DNA of 64,000 nt. Origin: UBA4582 sp038106185. Its GTDB lineage: Bacteria > Pseudomonadota > Gammaproteobacteria > Pseudomonadales > Azotimanducaceae. The stretch lies in NCBI GenBank assembly GCA_038106185.1, contig JAYODE010000017.1:1-64000 (forward strand). The letters run 5' to 3'. A model generated the notes under the pieces. That model was not told the DNA's origin. It was given only the letters and a program-made list of their open reading frames with translations, and did not search any database. Below, piece by piece: positions 50,651-58,832 of this stretch. The stretch's first letter is position 1, and every line of letters begins with the position of its first letter. The position numbers were made by a program, and so were the translations under genes.

Positions 50651-52276
50651 ATGCTGACAAATACGCTTCGTCTGTTTCTGGGCACCCTGCTGCTGTGCTT
50701 GGCCGCCTGCAATCCGACGTCGACACAGAACAACAGCCCCTCGGTTGCCACATCAAGCGCCATATTGATGCCGCCACAGGAAACCGATGAGGACCTGCAC
50801 GGCATTGACTGGTTTCAGGGCTCAGTAGCAGAGGCTTTCAGCTTGGCTGCGGGCAGCGGCAAACCCATTTTCCTGTACTGGGGCGCCGTCTGGTGTCCGC
50901 CTTGTCAGGAGATCAAACATACGGTATTCCAGAGTTCGCAATTTATCGCGCAATCAAAATTATTTATTCCGGTCTACTTAGATGGTGATACTGACCAAGC
51001 TCAAACTTTGGGCGAGAAATTCGGGGTCAAGGGCTATCCGACCATGATTGTCTTTAGCCCGCAGGGAGAGGAGGTGACTCGCATTCCCGGTGGCATCGAT
51101 ATTTCCCGGTATAACGCGATACTGGCAGCCAGTCTTGACAGCCTACGTTCCACGCGCCTCCTGGTGCAGCTTGCCCTGAATACGCCCACCATGTTAGTAA
51201 GCACAGACTATCAACAGCTTGCCTATTATTCCTGGGGTCAGGATTTCGAGGCGCTGCCCGCCGGCACAGATCCCATCCTCTTCAATCAGCTCGCCAAACG
51301 TATCCTGGACCAGGATCCTGAATCCAGTGCACGGCTGTACCTGCAGTACTTGGTGATGTTAGCCAAAGCGCAAACTGATAACCCGATTAGAGTCCAGCCT
51401 GACCAACTGCTTGATATATTGAATTCGCCCGCGCTGGTCATAGGTACCTGGGATTATCTTGCCTATCAGGCCAAGGAGATCTCCAGCGTGTTGGACCTAG
51501 ACGATCTCGCACTGGACAGCCTGAAGGATCGGTGGCAGCAGGTCATGCTGGAGCAGCGCCATCATGCCGCATTGTCGACGGCCGAGCAGCTGGGCGGCTG
51601 GTTTCCTTACCTGACATTTTACTTCGAGGACGCGTCAACCAACGCTGCAGTCCCTGCAGATCAACTGGCTGCCATTCGCCAGGATGCAGAAACTGCCAAC
51701 CGAGTGACCCGCAATGCCTATGCGCGACAAAGTGTCGTCAATCAAATCAGCTACTTGCTTGAGACGGCCGGGCTACAGGATGAGGCTCGACAGCTGTTGC
51801 TGGCGGAACTGGAGAGGTCTGCAGCGCCTTATTATTTTATGAGCAGTCTGGGCGCATTAGCTGAAACACAAGGCCATACTGAAGAGGCGCTGGCATGGCG
51901 ACATAAGGCATACCAGGCGAGCGAAGGGCGGGCCACTCGGTTGCAGTGGGGGGTCAGCTATATTGACAGTCTGATTCGACTGGCACCTCAGCAAACAGAA
52001 ACCATCAGTCAGACCGCGCTGACCCTACTGGATGAGTTGAGCGGGGATCACATTGAAGATGGCGGCATAGATGACACCTTTGCCGGCCGGAATTTTCGAG
52101 CGCTGCGGCGTCTGCACAAAAACCTGCTCGCCTGGCATGCAACACAGATCGATGGTCCGCTACTGGAAAACCTGAATGCAAGATTGGGTTACCTGTGTGG
52201 CCGCCAGCCAGCTGGCTCGACGTCCGCAGCGAACTGTCAATCTCTGCTTGTAGCGCCGAGCCAAGACAGGTCTTAA
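50651..52276 (+). CDS. Thioredoxin-domain lipoprotein
   Basis: A protein of about 541 residues with a lipoprotein signal (FLGTLLLCLAACNP; GTG 50642 is an alternative start). The thioredoxin domain has ILFLYWG-type strand FLYWGAVWCPPCQEIKHTVF with CPPC, and VKGYPTMIVFSPQGEE with the cis-Pro. The C-terminal 350 residues are helical, repeat-like and of unknown function. It should be an anchored periplasmic thiol reductase. The Sec-containing peroxiredoxin gene follows 97 bp downstream, making it a likely reductant for that enzyme. Confidence 0.85.
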   Translation: MLTNTLRLFLGTLLLCLAACNPTSTQNNSPSVATSSAILMPPQETDEDLHGIDWFQGSVAEAFSLAAGSGKPIFLYWGAVWCPPCQEIKHTVFQSSQFIAQSKLFIPVYLDGDTDQAQTLGEKFGVKGYPTMIVFSPQGEEVTRIPGGIDISRYNAILAASLDSLRSTRLLVQLALNTPTMLVSTDYQQLAYYSWGQDFEALPAGTDPILFNQLAKRILDQDPESSARLYLQYLVMLAKAQTDNPIRVQPDQLLDILNSPALVIGTWDYLAYQAKEISSVLDLDDLALDSLKDRWQQVMLEQRHHAALSTAEQLGGWFPYLTFYFEDASTNAAVPADQLAAIRQDAETANRVTRNAYARQSVVNQISYLLETAGLQDEARQLLLAELERSAAPYYFMSSLGALAETQGHTEEALAWRHKAYQASEGRATRLQWGVSYIDSLIRLAPQQTETISQTALTLLDELSGDHIEDGGIDDTFAGRNFRALRRLHKNLLAWHATQIDGPLLENLNARLGYLCGRQPAGSTSAANCQSLLVAPSQDRS

Positions 52277-52373
52277 TCCCCTCTTGATCGCGACCCGAAG
52301 CTCAGCTACGTTTCTGCAAGCACTCGGTGCAGTCCCGCGAGCCGACCCATTAACATCAACCTGGAGAGACCAC

Positions 52374-52910
52374 ATGCGAATTAACCATCTGCTGCTCATT
52401 GCCTGGCTGCTCGCAGCCTGCGCCTCAAATGCGGCGGAATTACAGGTCGGCGACTCGGCACCCGACTTTAGCCTGACTGGCAGTGATGGCCAGATATATT
52501 CGCTGGCGGAGTTTCGGGACAAGCAGTTTGTTGTTATTGCCTTTTTCCCTAAGGCCTTTACCGGCGGCTGAACGCTGGAATGCAAGGCGCTGCGTGACAG
52601 CGACCAAGAGATTCGTCATTTTGACGTCGCCTATTTTATGGCGAGTGTGGATCGACCCGAGGACAACAAGGTCTTTGCCGAAAAAAATGCTGCAAGCTTT
52701 CCAATTTTGTCAGATCCTGACAAACAGCTGAGCCAGGCTTATGGCGTACTCTCAGACAATGGTCTGGCTCGACGCTGGACCTTCTACATGGATGCACAGG
52801 GCATCGTTCGTAAAATCGATAAGGCTGTCAGCCCACGCAGCGCGGGAGCAGATTTGGTTAAAAACCTCGAGATGCTGGGAGCGCCAAAACGAGACAAGAT
52901 TGATCAATAA
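52374..52910 (+). CDS. Exported selenocysteine peroxiredoxin (in-frame UGA)
   Basis: The ATG at 52374 opens a signal peptide or lipoprotein signal (LLLIAWLLAACASNAAEL; possible lipid anchor at Cys16). The AhpC/TSA domain reads VGDSAPDFSLTGSDGQIYSL then IAFFPKAFTGG, meets TGA at 52569-52571, and continues in frame as TLECKALRDSDQEIRHFDVA to a TAA at 52908-52910. The UGA sits exactly at the peroxidatic Cys position, giving U-T-L-E-C (Sec66, Cys70). Selenocysteine peroxiredoxins with this arrangement are known in bacteria. The total of 178 residues is normal. It should reduce peroxides outside the cytoplasm. Confidence 0.92.
52569..52602 (+). promoter_or_regulatory. Candidate bacterial SECIS hairpin in the peroxiredoxin gene
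   Basis: Just after the UGA, CGCTG (52573-52577) pairs with CAGCG (52598-52602) and GCA (52582-52584) with TGC (52591-52593), leaving the hexaloop AGGCGC. The loop begins 13 nt after the UGA and recalls the AGGUCU loop of the E. coli fdhF element. Confidence 0.6.
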
Positions 52911-52992
52911 ACTGGCTTGGATCAATCGGTGACTTGACCTAGGGGCAGATGGTCGAGTGGAATAGTGACACTCTACAGCCGAGGCTAGCACC

Positions 52993-54576
52993 GTGACTCA
53001 AGCACTGACGCAAGCCCTGTTGGCCGGCCGCGGAATTGACCACAGCTGCGCCAATCCGCAGTGCATTGAAACCCACATTTCCTGGATCATCTTACTCGGT
53101 GACTATGCCTACAAGATCAAAAAGCCCCTGAATCTGGGCTTCTTGGACTATACGAGCCTGAACCTGCGCCAGTTTTATTGCACCGAGGAGCTACGACTGA
53201 ACCGCCGTACGGCGCCGTCTCTGTATCTCTGCGTGGTTGGGATCAGCGGCTCTGCAGCCAGGCCAGTCGTTCAAGCCGTCGACCCTGCCCAGCCTGCGCC
53301 ACAGGCTGTCTTTGAATACGCGGTCAAAATGCGCCGGTTTCCACAATCCCAGCTGCTGGGCAGGCTGGCACTGGAGGATCGAATCAACGAACCTGTGGTC
53401 AACGCACTGGCAAAGGCGCTTGCCAATTTCCATTCCAGCCTGGCAAAAACCATACCGCCAGGTTTTCAGCTTCGAGAACGCATCCATGGCCCTGTGCTGG
53501 ATAACTTTCATCAACTGCGGTCTCTCGCCAGACTGATACCCCAGGAAGCCCTTGAGACACTGCAATTATGGAGCGAAAGAGAATACCAGCGGATAGAGGA
53601 CCGCCTGCGACTACGCTATCAACAGGGTCATATTCGTGAGTGCCACGGCGACTTGCATCTCGATAATATCCTGTTCGATGGCAGCCAATGCACTGTCTTT
53701 GATGGCATTGAATTTAATCCCGATCTCTACTGGATCGACACGGCCAGCGATCTCGCCTTTACCTGCATGGATCTGCAGGTTCGCGCGCAACCGGGCCATG
53801 CGCAGCACCTTCTAAACACCTATCTGGCGCACACGGGGGACTACGGAATGCTTGGAGTCTTCAACTATTATTGCGTCTATCGTGCGCTCGTCAGGGCTAA
53901 GGTTGAAGGTATTCGAGCCGACCAGTCTGTGAGCCCAAGCGCTACTGCGCCTGTGGTTCAATGCCAAAAATATATTAGCCATGCACAAGCCTATTGTCAG
54001 CCCAGGTCACTGGGCCTGGTCCTTATGTGCGGCTATTCTGGGAGTGGCAAAACCACCATTGCCCGGCAATTGGCCAAGCTCACCGGCTTTATTCATCTGC
54101 GTTCTGACGTTGAGCGCAAACGCTTATATGGGCTGAGTCTGGACGCCGACAGCCACGCTCAATTCATTGATATCTATACTGAGCAAGCTAGCGAGCAAAC
54201 GAAGGTACGGCTTCTGGACCTTTGCAAGGAGATCATCGGTGCTGACTATGGCGTCATCATTGACGCCACCTTTCTAAGCGCAGGCTGGCGTCAGCCGTTT
54301 CTGCAGTTGGCGAGTAAACTCTCACTGCCCGTTAAGATCCTCCATTGCCAAGTATCAGCCGAATCAGCTCGCCATCGCCTCATGCATCGACAAGCTGATG
54401 CCTCTGAAGCAACTTTCAATCAATTTCTGGCCCAGCAGACGGTGTTTGAACCGTTTGCGAATGCCGAAAAAAATGCCCTGGTAGCGGTCAACTCTGAAGA
54501 TCAGAGTGAGATAGAATCAGTCCTGGGCAGGCTCGCAAACGGATTTGAGCGCGCCTTCAGCCTAGACGACGGCTGA
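52993..54576 (+). CDS. Bifunctional aminoglycoside phosphotransferase-like / ATP-binding protein
   Basis: A 527-residue two-domain fusion. The N-terminal kinase-like half has HISWIILLGDYAYKIKKPLN and the catalytic loop HIRECHGDLHLDNILFDG followed by VFDGIEF. The C-terminal half is a P-loop kinase with LMCGYSGSGKTTIARQLAKL and a downstream DATFLSAGWR. The fusion is widespread in proteobacteria. The substrates are not established, and it should not be read as an antibiotic-resistance gene. It stands alone between the peroxiredoxin and an oxidoreductase. Confidence 0.9.
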   Translation: MTQALTQALLAGRGIDHSCANPQCIETHISWIILLGDYAYKIKKPLNLGFLDYTSLNLRQFYCTEELRLNRRTAPSLYLCVVGISGSAARPVVQAVDPAQPAPQAVFEYAVKMRRFPQSQLLGRLALEDRINEPVVNALAKALANFHSSLAKTIPPGFQLRERIHGPVLDNFHQLRSLARLIPQEALETLQLWSEREYQRIEDRLRLRYQQGHIRECHGDLHLDNILFDGSQCTVFDGIEFNPDLYWIDTASDLAFTCMDLQVRAQPGHAQHLLNTYLAHTGDYGMLGVFNYYCVYRALVRAKVEGIRADQSVSPSATAPVVQCQKYISHAQAYCQPRSLGLVLMCGYSGSGKTTIARQLAKLTGFIHLRSDVERKRLYGLSLDADSHAQFIDIYTEQASEQTKVRLLDLCKEIIGADYGVIIDATFLSAGWRQPFLQLASKLSLPVKILHCQVSAESARHRLMHRQADASEATFNQFLAQQTVFEPFANAEKNALVAVNSEDQSEIESVLGRLANGFERAFSLDDG

Positions 54577-54630
54577 ATCGCACCTACGTTCGGTGCCTGA
54601 TATTCAGCATTTAGTGCTCGAGGGGTCAAC

Positions 54631-55638
54631 ATGACGCAACTTCAAGGTCAAACGATGCAAATCGTCCAATGTGAGAGATGGGGCAGCCACACCGATCTTG
54701 TGATCAAGCAGGTACCAGTACCCGGTCCTCTGGCAGCCAACGAGGTGCGGGTTAATCTTCAGGCAAGAGGCATTTCCTTTAGCGATCTGGTACGCATTAA
54801 GGGTGACTATCAAGACACAGCAGCGTTACCGTTTACGGTGGGTGGCGAAGCTGCCGGCACCATCATCGAGGTCGGCAGCTCGGTCATAGATCTCCGAGTC
54901 GGCGACCGAGTCTTAAGCCCCGGCGGATGTGTCGAGCAAATCAACGTGGCCGCGCAACGGGTATCCCTGTTGCCGCCGAATGTCGATCTCGCGGTCGCTG
55001 CCGCCTTTCGCAGTAACTATGCAACCGCCTATTACGGATTACAGCTCGCCAACTTACAGCCTGGTGAGACGCTGCTGGTGCATGGTGCTGCCGGCGGCGT
55101 TGGACTCGCCGCTGTCGACCTGGGCAAACTCTTCGGTGCTCGCGTGATCGGCGCTGCCAGTACAGATGCAAAACGGGGTGTCGTGACAGCTTTAGGCGCA
55201 GATCACGTCATCGACAGCACCACTGACTTTAGAGATGAGGTGAAACATCTCACCGCCGGGCTGGGCGCTGATGTTATTTTTGATCCAGTGGGGGGCGAGG
55301 TATTCGATCAGTCCTTGCGTTGTATCGCGCCCTTCGGCCGAATCCTGGTCGTGGGTTTCACCTCAGGTCGGCCAGCCGTGGCGAAGACTAATCATCTGCT
55401 GGTGAAAGATGCCAGTGTCATCGGCTTTACCATCGGCGGACTACAAAGGCACAGACCGATGCTTGCCGAGAAAAATGCTGCGACCTTGCTGGGCTGGCTC
55501 GCCAGCCGCCGAATCAGGCCTTTTATTTCTCATCAGTTACCGATGGAAGATATCGTCGAGGCTTATCAATTACTGGTTGACCGTCAGGTCGCCGGCAAGG
55601 TCATCCTGACTTCACATCAGGACAACCCTGCCGACTGA
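54631..55638 (+). CDS. NADPH:quinone oxidoreductase family protein (zeta-crystallin-like MDR)
   Basis: A 335-residue medium-chain reductase without zinc ligands. LPFTVGGEAAGTIIEVGSSV begins the catalytic domain and ETLLVHGAAGGVGLAAVDLG is the Rossmann NADPH motif. GLGADVIFDPVGGEVFDQSL follows. The ATG at 54631 has GAGGGG upstream. It reduces quinones or enone-type substrates. It converges with the next MDR-type gene, with a 4-bp spacer. Confidence 0.9.
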   Translation: MTQLQGQTMQIVQCERWGSHTDLVIKQVPVPGPLAANEVRVNLQARGISFSDLVRIKGDYQDTAALPFTVGGEAAGTIIEVGSSVIDLRVGDRVLSPGGCVEQINVAAQRVSLLPPNVDLAVAAAFRSNYATAYYGLQLANLQPGETLLVHGAAGGVGLAAVDLGKLFGARVIGAASTDAKRGVVTALGADHVIDSTTDFRDEVKHLTAGLGADVIFDPVGGEVFDQSLRCIAPFGRILVVGFTSGRPAVAKTNHLLVKDASVIGFTIGGLQRHRPMLAEKNAATLLGWLASRRIRPFISHQLPMEDIVEAYQLLVDRQVAGKVILTSHQDNPAD

Positions 55639-55642
55639 GCGG

Positions 55643-56782
55643 TTACTGATTTGGGTTGATCAGGAACTTTTCTCCCGTCGCCTGCTTACCATAAACCTTG
55701 ATTGCGTCGAGGCTCAGAGCTTCGCGGAGAGACACTGTCTTTGTGTAGCTGCTGGCGAAAGTTGTCTTGATTTCTGCGGCCACTTTCTGGCGCAGTCTTT
55801 CCGCAGCCTCGGCTCCTATCTTCGCCAGAAATGGCGTCAGAAGCCAACCTCCAAGCGCCCAGGACATGCCGAAATTACGGCTCAAGGTTGTGGTAGATCG
55901 TTCCAAGCCACCATAGATATAAACCTGTTTAAAGACGGTAGATCCGTAACGGCTGAATTCCTTGGCTGTCTTGTTGGCTGCAACTTCCATACAGGTCAGA
56001 ATCTGGCTCGCAAGGTTACCACCGCCCGTCGCATCAAAAGCGATCGTCGCGCCGGTGGCTACCAGCGCATCAGTCAAGTCATCCACAAACGTGGGCAAAC
56101 TCGAGTTACACACATGCTCCGCACCTATTGCCTTGAGAATATCGACTTGAGACTGGTTACGAACGATATTGACGAGCTTGACGCCTTCATTGATACAGAT
56201 TTTTTGCAGCATCTGGCCCAAATTAGAAGCCGCCGCCGTGTGCACTAATGCCGTGTGTCCCTCTAATCGCATCGTCTCTACCATACCTAATGCAGTCAGC
56301 GGATTGACAAAACATGAGGCGCCCTCGGCCGGGGTGGTACCTTCTGGCAGCGCCAGGCACTGGTTCACATGAAGAGTGCGATACTGTGAGTACATGGCGC
56401 CACCTAGAACGCCAACGGTCTTACCAAGCAGGGCCTGTGCAGCGGCTGATGATCCCGCTTGAACAACCACGCCGCCGCCTTCATTGCCCACCGGCATCGA
56501 CTCATCGATTCTGCCCCCCATGGCACGTAACGTGGCCTCTGGCACCTTCGCGGTAATCACCGGACGATCCGCAGTACCGCCAGCAACCGCTGTTGACATG
56601 TCCGCACCACCAAAAAGCAATCCCAGGTCAGAGGGGTTTATGGGCGAGGCTTCCACTCGAACGAGTACTTCGTTCTCACCAGGTGCCTTGACGGGTACAG
56701 ACTCGAGAGAGAGTTGGAGTTCTCCCGCTTTAGTCACCATGGAACGTAATTGCAGCGCAGTATCGGGTATTGAGGTCGTCAT
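55643..56782 (-). CDS. MDR-family oxidoreductase (zinc-binding dehydrogenase type)
   Basis: A 379-residue protein from the ATG at 56782. VPVKAPGENEVLVRVEASPI then NPSDLGLLFGGADM forms the N-terminal GroES-like domain, with a long insertion after it (GGTADRPVITAKVPEATLRA). ALVHTAAASNLGQMLQKICI is a degenerate nucleotide-binding turn. Structural zinc Cys residues are not apparent, so zinc is doubtful despite the family name. The substrate is unknown. Confidence 0.85.
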   Translation of the reverse strand: MTTSIPDTALQLRSMVTKAGELQLSLESVPVKAPGENEVLVRVEASPINPSDLGLLFGGADMSTAVAGGTADRPVITAKVPEATLRAMGGRIDESMPVGNEGGGVVVQAGSSAAAQALLGKTVGVLGGAMYSQYRTLHVNQCLALPEGTTPAEGASCFVNPLTALGMVETMRLEGHTALVHTAAASNLGQMLQKICINEGVKLVNIVRNQSQVDILKAIGAEHVCNSSLPTFVDDLTDALVATGATIAFDATGGGNLASQILTCMEVAANKTAKEFSRYGSTVFKQVYIYGGLERSTTTLSRNFGMSWALGGWLLTPFLAKIGAEAAERLRQKVAAEIKTTFASSYTKTVSLREALSLDAIKVYGKQATGEKFLINPNQ

Positions 56783-56860
56783 TGGATCAATCTCCAGTGG
56801 TTTCAGTAGAATTCCGCAGGCAAAATACACTGCCTAGGCATCATTTGATAGGCACATGAC

Positions 56861-57865
56861 TCATTTTATTAATGACTCAGTGTCCAGCCCTGGCGGTGAC
56901 TCGCTGACAGCAACGCGATTACGACCCAGGCGTTTTGACTCAAAGAGTGCTTCATCAGCCCGGCTTAACCATTTTTCCTGCGACTCACCCAGTACATATT
57001 CCGCCACGCCCAGAGAGATTGATAACTGCCAGCCAGATATTCTCAGGTCAGCCTCAACCAAGGCACGCAGATCTTCCGCAAGCAGCGCAGCAGTCGCCAG
57101 ATCTGAGGCATCAGCCAGAACAATAAACTCATCGCCGCCATAGCGAAACAAATGATCGGTAACTCTGATTCGAGACAAAACGATATTAGTCACTCGCTTC
57201 AAAAGCTGATCACCTACCGCATGACCCGCAGAATCATTAATCTCTTTGAATTGGTCCAGATCGAAAATGATCAGTGACATGGGATGGCCTGAACGTTCGA
57301 AGCGCTGGATAGCCTCAGCCAATTGTTTGTCCATCGCCCGCCGATTACCGGCACCGGTCAGACTATCTTTGGTGGAATACTGAACCAGCTGATCTCGTTG
57401 CAGATTTCGCTGACTCGCAAAGCCGTAAGTAAACAGCACACAACCGAGCAACGACAAATTGATTTTCGCAAAAGTCAGACCATCCAGTTGCACCAGCGTC
57501 TCCGGCAACAGAGCGACCAACGCGAGCACATTCAGGGCCAGAGCGTACTCGGGTTTGGTAATAAAATAGGCGGCGACGAGAGTGGGATAGATGAAATAAA
57601 TCTCTGACATGCCGTTCATGTAGACATTCATCACCATGCCCGCGATTGCCAGCAAACTGACCAATACACCGGCGATAATCACCTCACGCCGCCAGTAGAC
57701 ATAAGCTCCCAGGCTGGCGGCACTCAGGCTGCCAAAGCTGTTAGCCCAACCCAGGAAATGATCATCGATAATAAAGCCCATGATCGCGAAGGGAAGCAGC
57801 GTCACTGCGGCAATCGAGCAGACCATGAGAATCAATTTTTCTTCTGCGCTTCGACGCTCGAGCAT
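56861..57865 (-). CDS. Membrane-bound GGDEF diguanylate cyclase
   Basis: About 334 residues from the ATG at 57865 (GAGG six bases upstream; an in-frame start at 57910 is less likely). The first 160 residues form about six membrane segments. The GGDEF domain contains DSLTGAGNRRAMDKQL, IIFDLDQFKEINDSAGHAVG and FRYGGDEFIVLADA. RVTD five residues before GGDEF is an intact inhibitory I-site. It makes cyclic di-GMP, with probable product inhibition. The N-terminal membrane part presumably senses a signal of unknown nature. Confidence 0.93.
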   Translation of the reverse strand: MLERRSAEEKLILMVCSIAAVTLLPFAIMGFIIDDHFLGWANSFGSLSAASLGAYVYWRREVIIAGVLVSLLAIAGMVMNVYMNGMSEIYFIYPTLVAAYFITKPEYALALNVLALVALLPETLVQLDGLTFAKINLSLLGCVLFTYGFASQRNLQRDQLVQYSTKDSLTGAGNRRAMDKQLAEAIQRFERSGHPMSLIIFDLDQFKEINDSAGHAVGDQLLKRVTNIVLSRIRVTDHLFRYGGDEFIVLADASDLATAALLAEDLRALVEADLRISGWQLSISLGVAEYVLGESQEKWLSRADEALFESKRLGRNRVAVSESPPGLDTESLIK

Positions 57866-57963
57866 ACTTTTCCTCGACAGAATGCGCTCATTCTGCACCA
57901 AATTCGCCAACGATTGCTAACCGTTCGCGCCGAGCAGGATTGATCTGGGACGAGCTTGGGCCG

Positions 57964-58812
57964 TTAAAGCCCCCGTTGCTCTAGAAAGGCTGTCATATGA
58001 AACGCTAGGCGGTACCTGAAAGCATCTTGAATAAATTCAAGAGATTGCTGTTTAAGCGCAGCCAAGTCTGCTTTCTCAAAGGGGTATTGCAACTGACTAT
58101 CAGGCAACAACTGATCCAGCAATACCGATGTTGCTCGCGGGTGAACTGTGTCTGAGCCTGGGACAATCAAGGTCGGGATGCGGATACTTCGCAGCTCGTG
58201 GGTGGTCAGACCAATGACCGGTAGTTCCGCACCTTGCAGGAAGTACTCTCGCCATCGAGACATGACCGAGATGAAGTGATCGGGCGCGAGTGACATGAGA
58301 ATGTTGCGGTTCGCCGGATTGGCGGCAATGCGTTGTGAGAAAAAATCTGTTGCGCAGACTGCGGCCATACCCTGGCTGGCCGCCAATTCAATGAATTGAC
58401 CGTAATACTCCTGTCCCAGGTGAACTGCCGCATGTTGTCCACCTGTGACCCACCAAAGTAGTAACCCGCGCACCGATGTCGGGTACTTCAGGGCCAGTAA
58501 CAGCGACAAGCGACAACCTGCAGAACCACCACCGGCAATCACCGGCGTCGCCTCAAGCTGCTCCAGCAGCGCCTGGACATCCTCGACCCAGACCTCCTGC
58601 TCACTCAGCTCGCCATCAATAAAGACGTCTGATCGACCACAATTACGCCGATCATGAAGCAAGACTCGATAACCTTTCAGAGCCAGCGCAGTCGCCAGAT
58701 AACGCACATCCTCGAGGCTGCCTCGGCCGCCTGGAGTAAGCACAATCCAATCACCCTTAACGCCGATTACTTCATAGTAAAGGCTGACCTGATCACGCTT
58801 AAAATAGGGCAT
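57964..58812 (-). CDS. Alpha/beta hydrolase
   Basis: A 282-residue protein from the ATG at 58812 (MPYFKRDQVSLYYEVIG). WIVLTPGGRGSLEDVRYLAT holds the oxyanion turn, HDRRNCGRSDVF a conserved loop, and VIAGGGSAGCRLSLLLALKY the GxSxG-type nucleophile. LIVPGSDTVHPRATSVLLDQ supplies the acid; the His is uncertain. Substrate unknown. It begins 21 bp after the decarboxylase stop and may share its transcript. Confidence 0.82.
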   Translation of the reverse strand: MPYFKRDQVSLYYEVIGVKGDWIVLTPGGRGSLEDVRYLATALALKGYRVLLHDRRNCGRSDVFIDGELSEQEVWVEDVQALLEQLEATPVIAGGGSAGCRLSLLLALKYPTSVRGLLLWWVTGGQHAAVHLGQEYYGQFIELAASQGMAAVCATDFFSQRIAANPANRNILMSLAPDHFISVMSRWREYFLQGAELPVIGLTTHELRSIRIPTLIVPGSDTVHPRATSVLLDQLLPDSQLQYPFEKADLAALKQQSLEFIQDAFRYRLAFHMTAFLEQRGL

Positions 58813-58832
58813 CTGGTCTCCAGATTGAGCGC

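Noticed and set aside
52638..52910. A separate short peroxiredoxin C-terminal protein starting at ATG 52638
   Set aside because: It lacks the peroxidatic site; the full domain is restored by reading the UGA at 52569 as Sec.
52993..54576. Aminoglycoside resistance gene
   Set aside because: The kinase-like half is fused to a P-loop kinase in a widespread chromosomal family with no resistance context.
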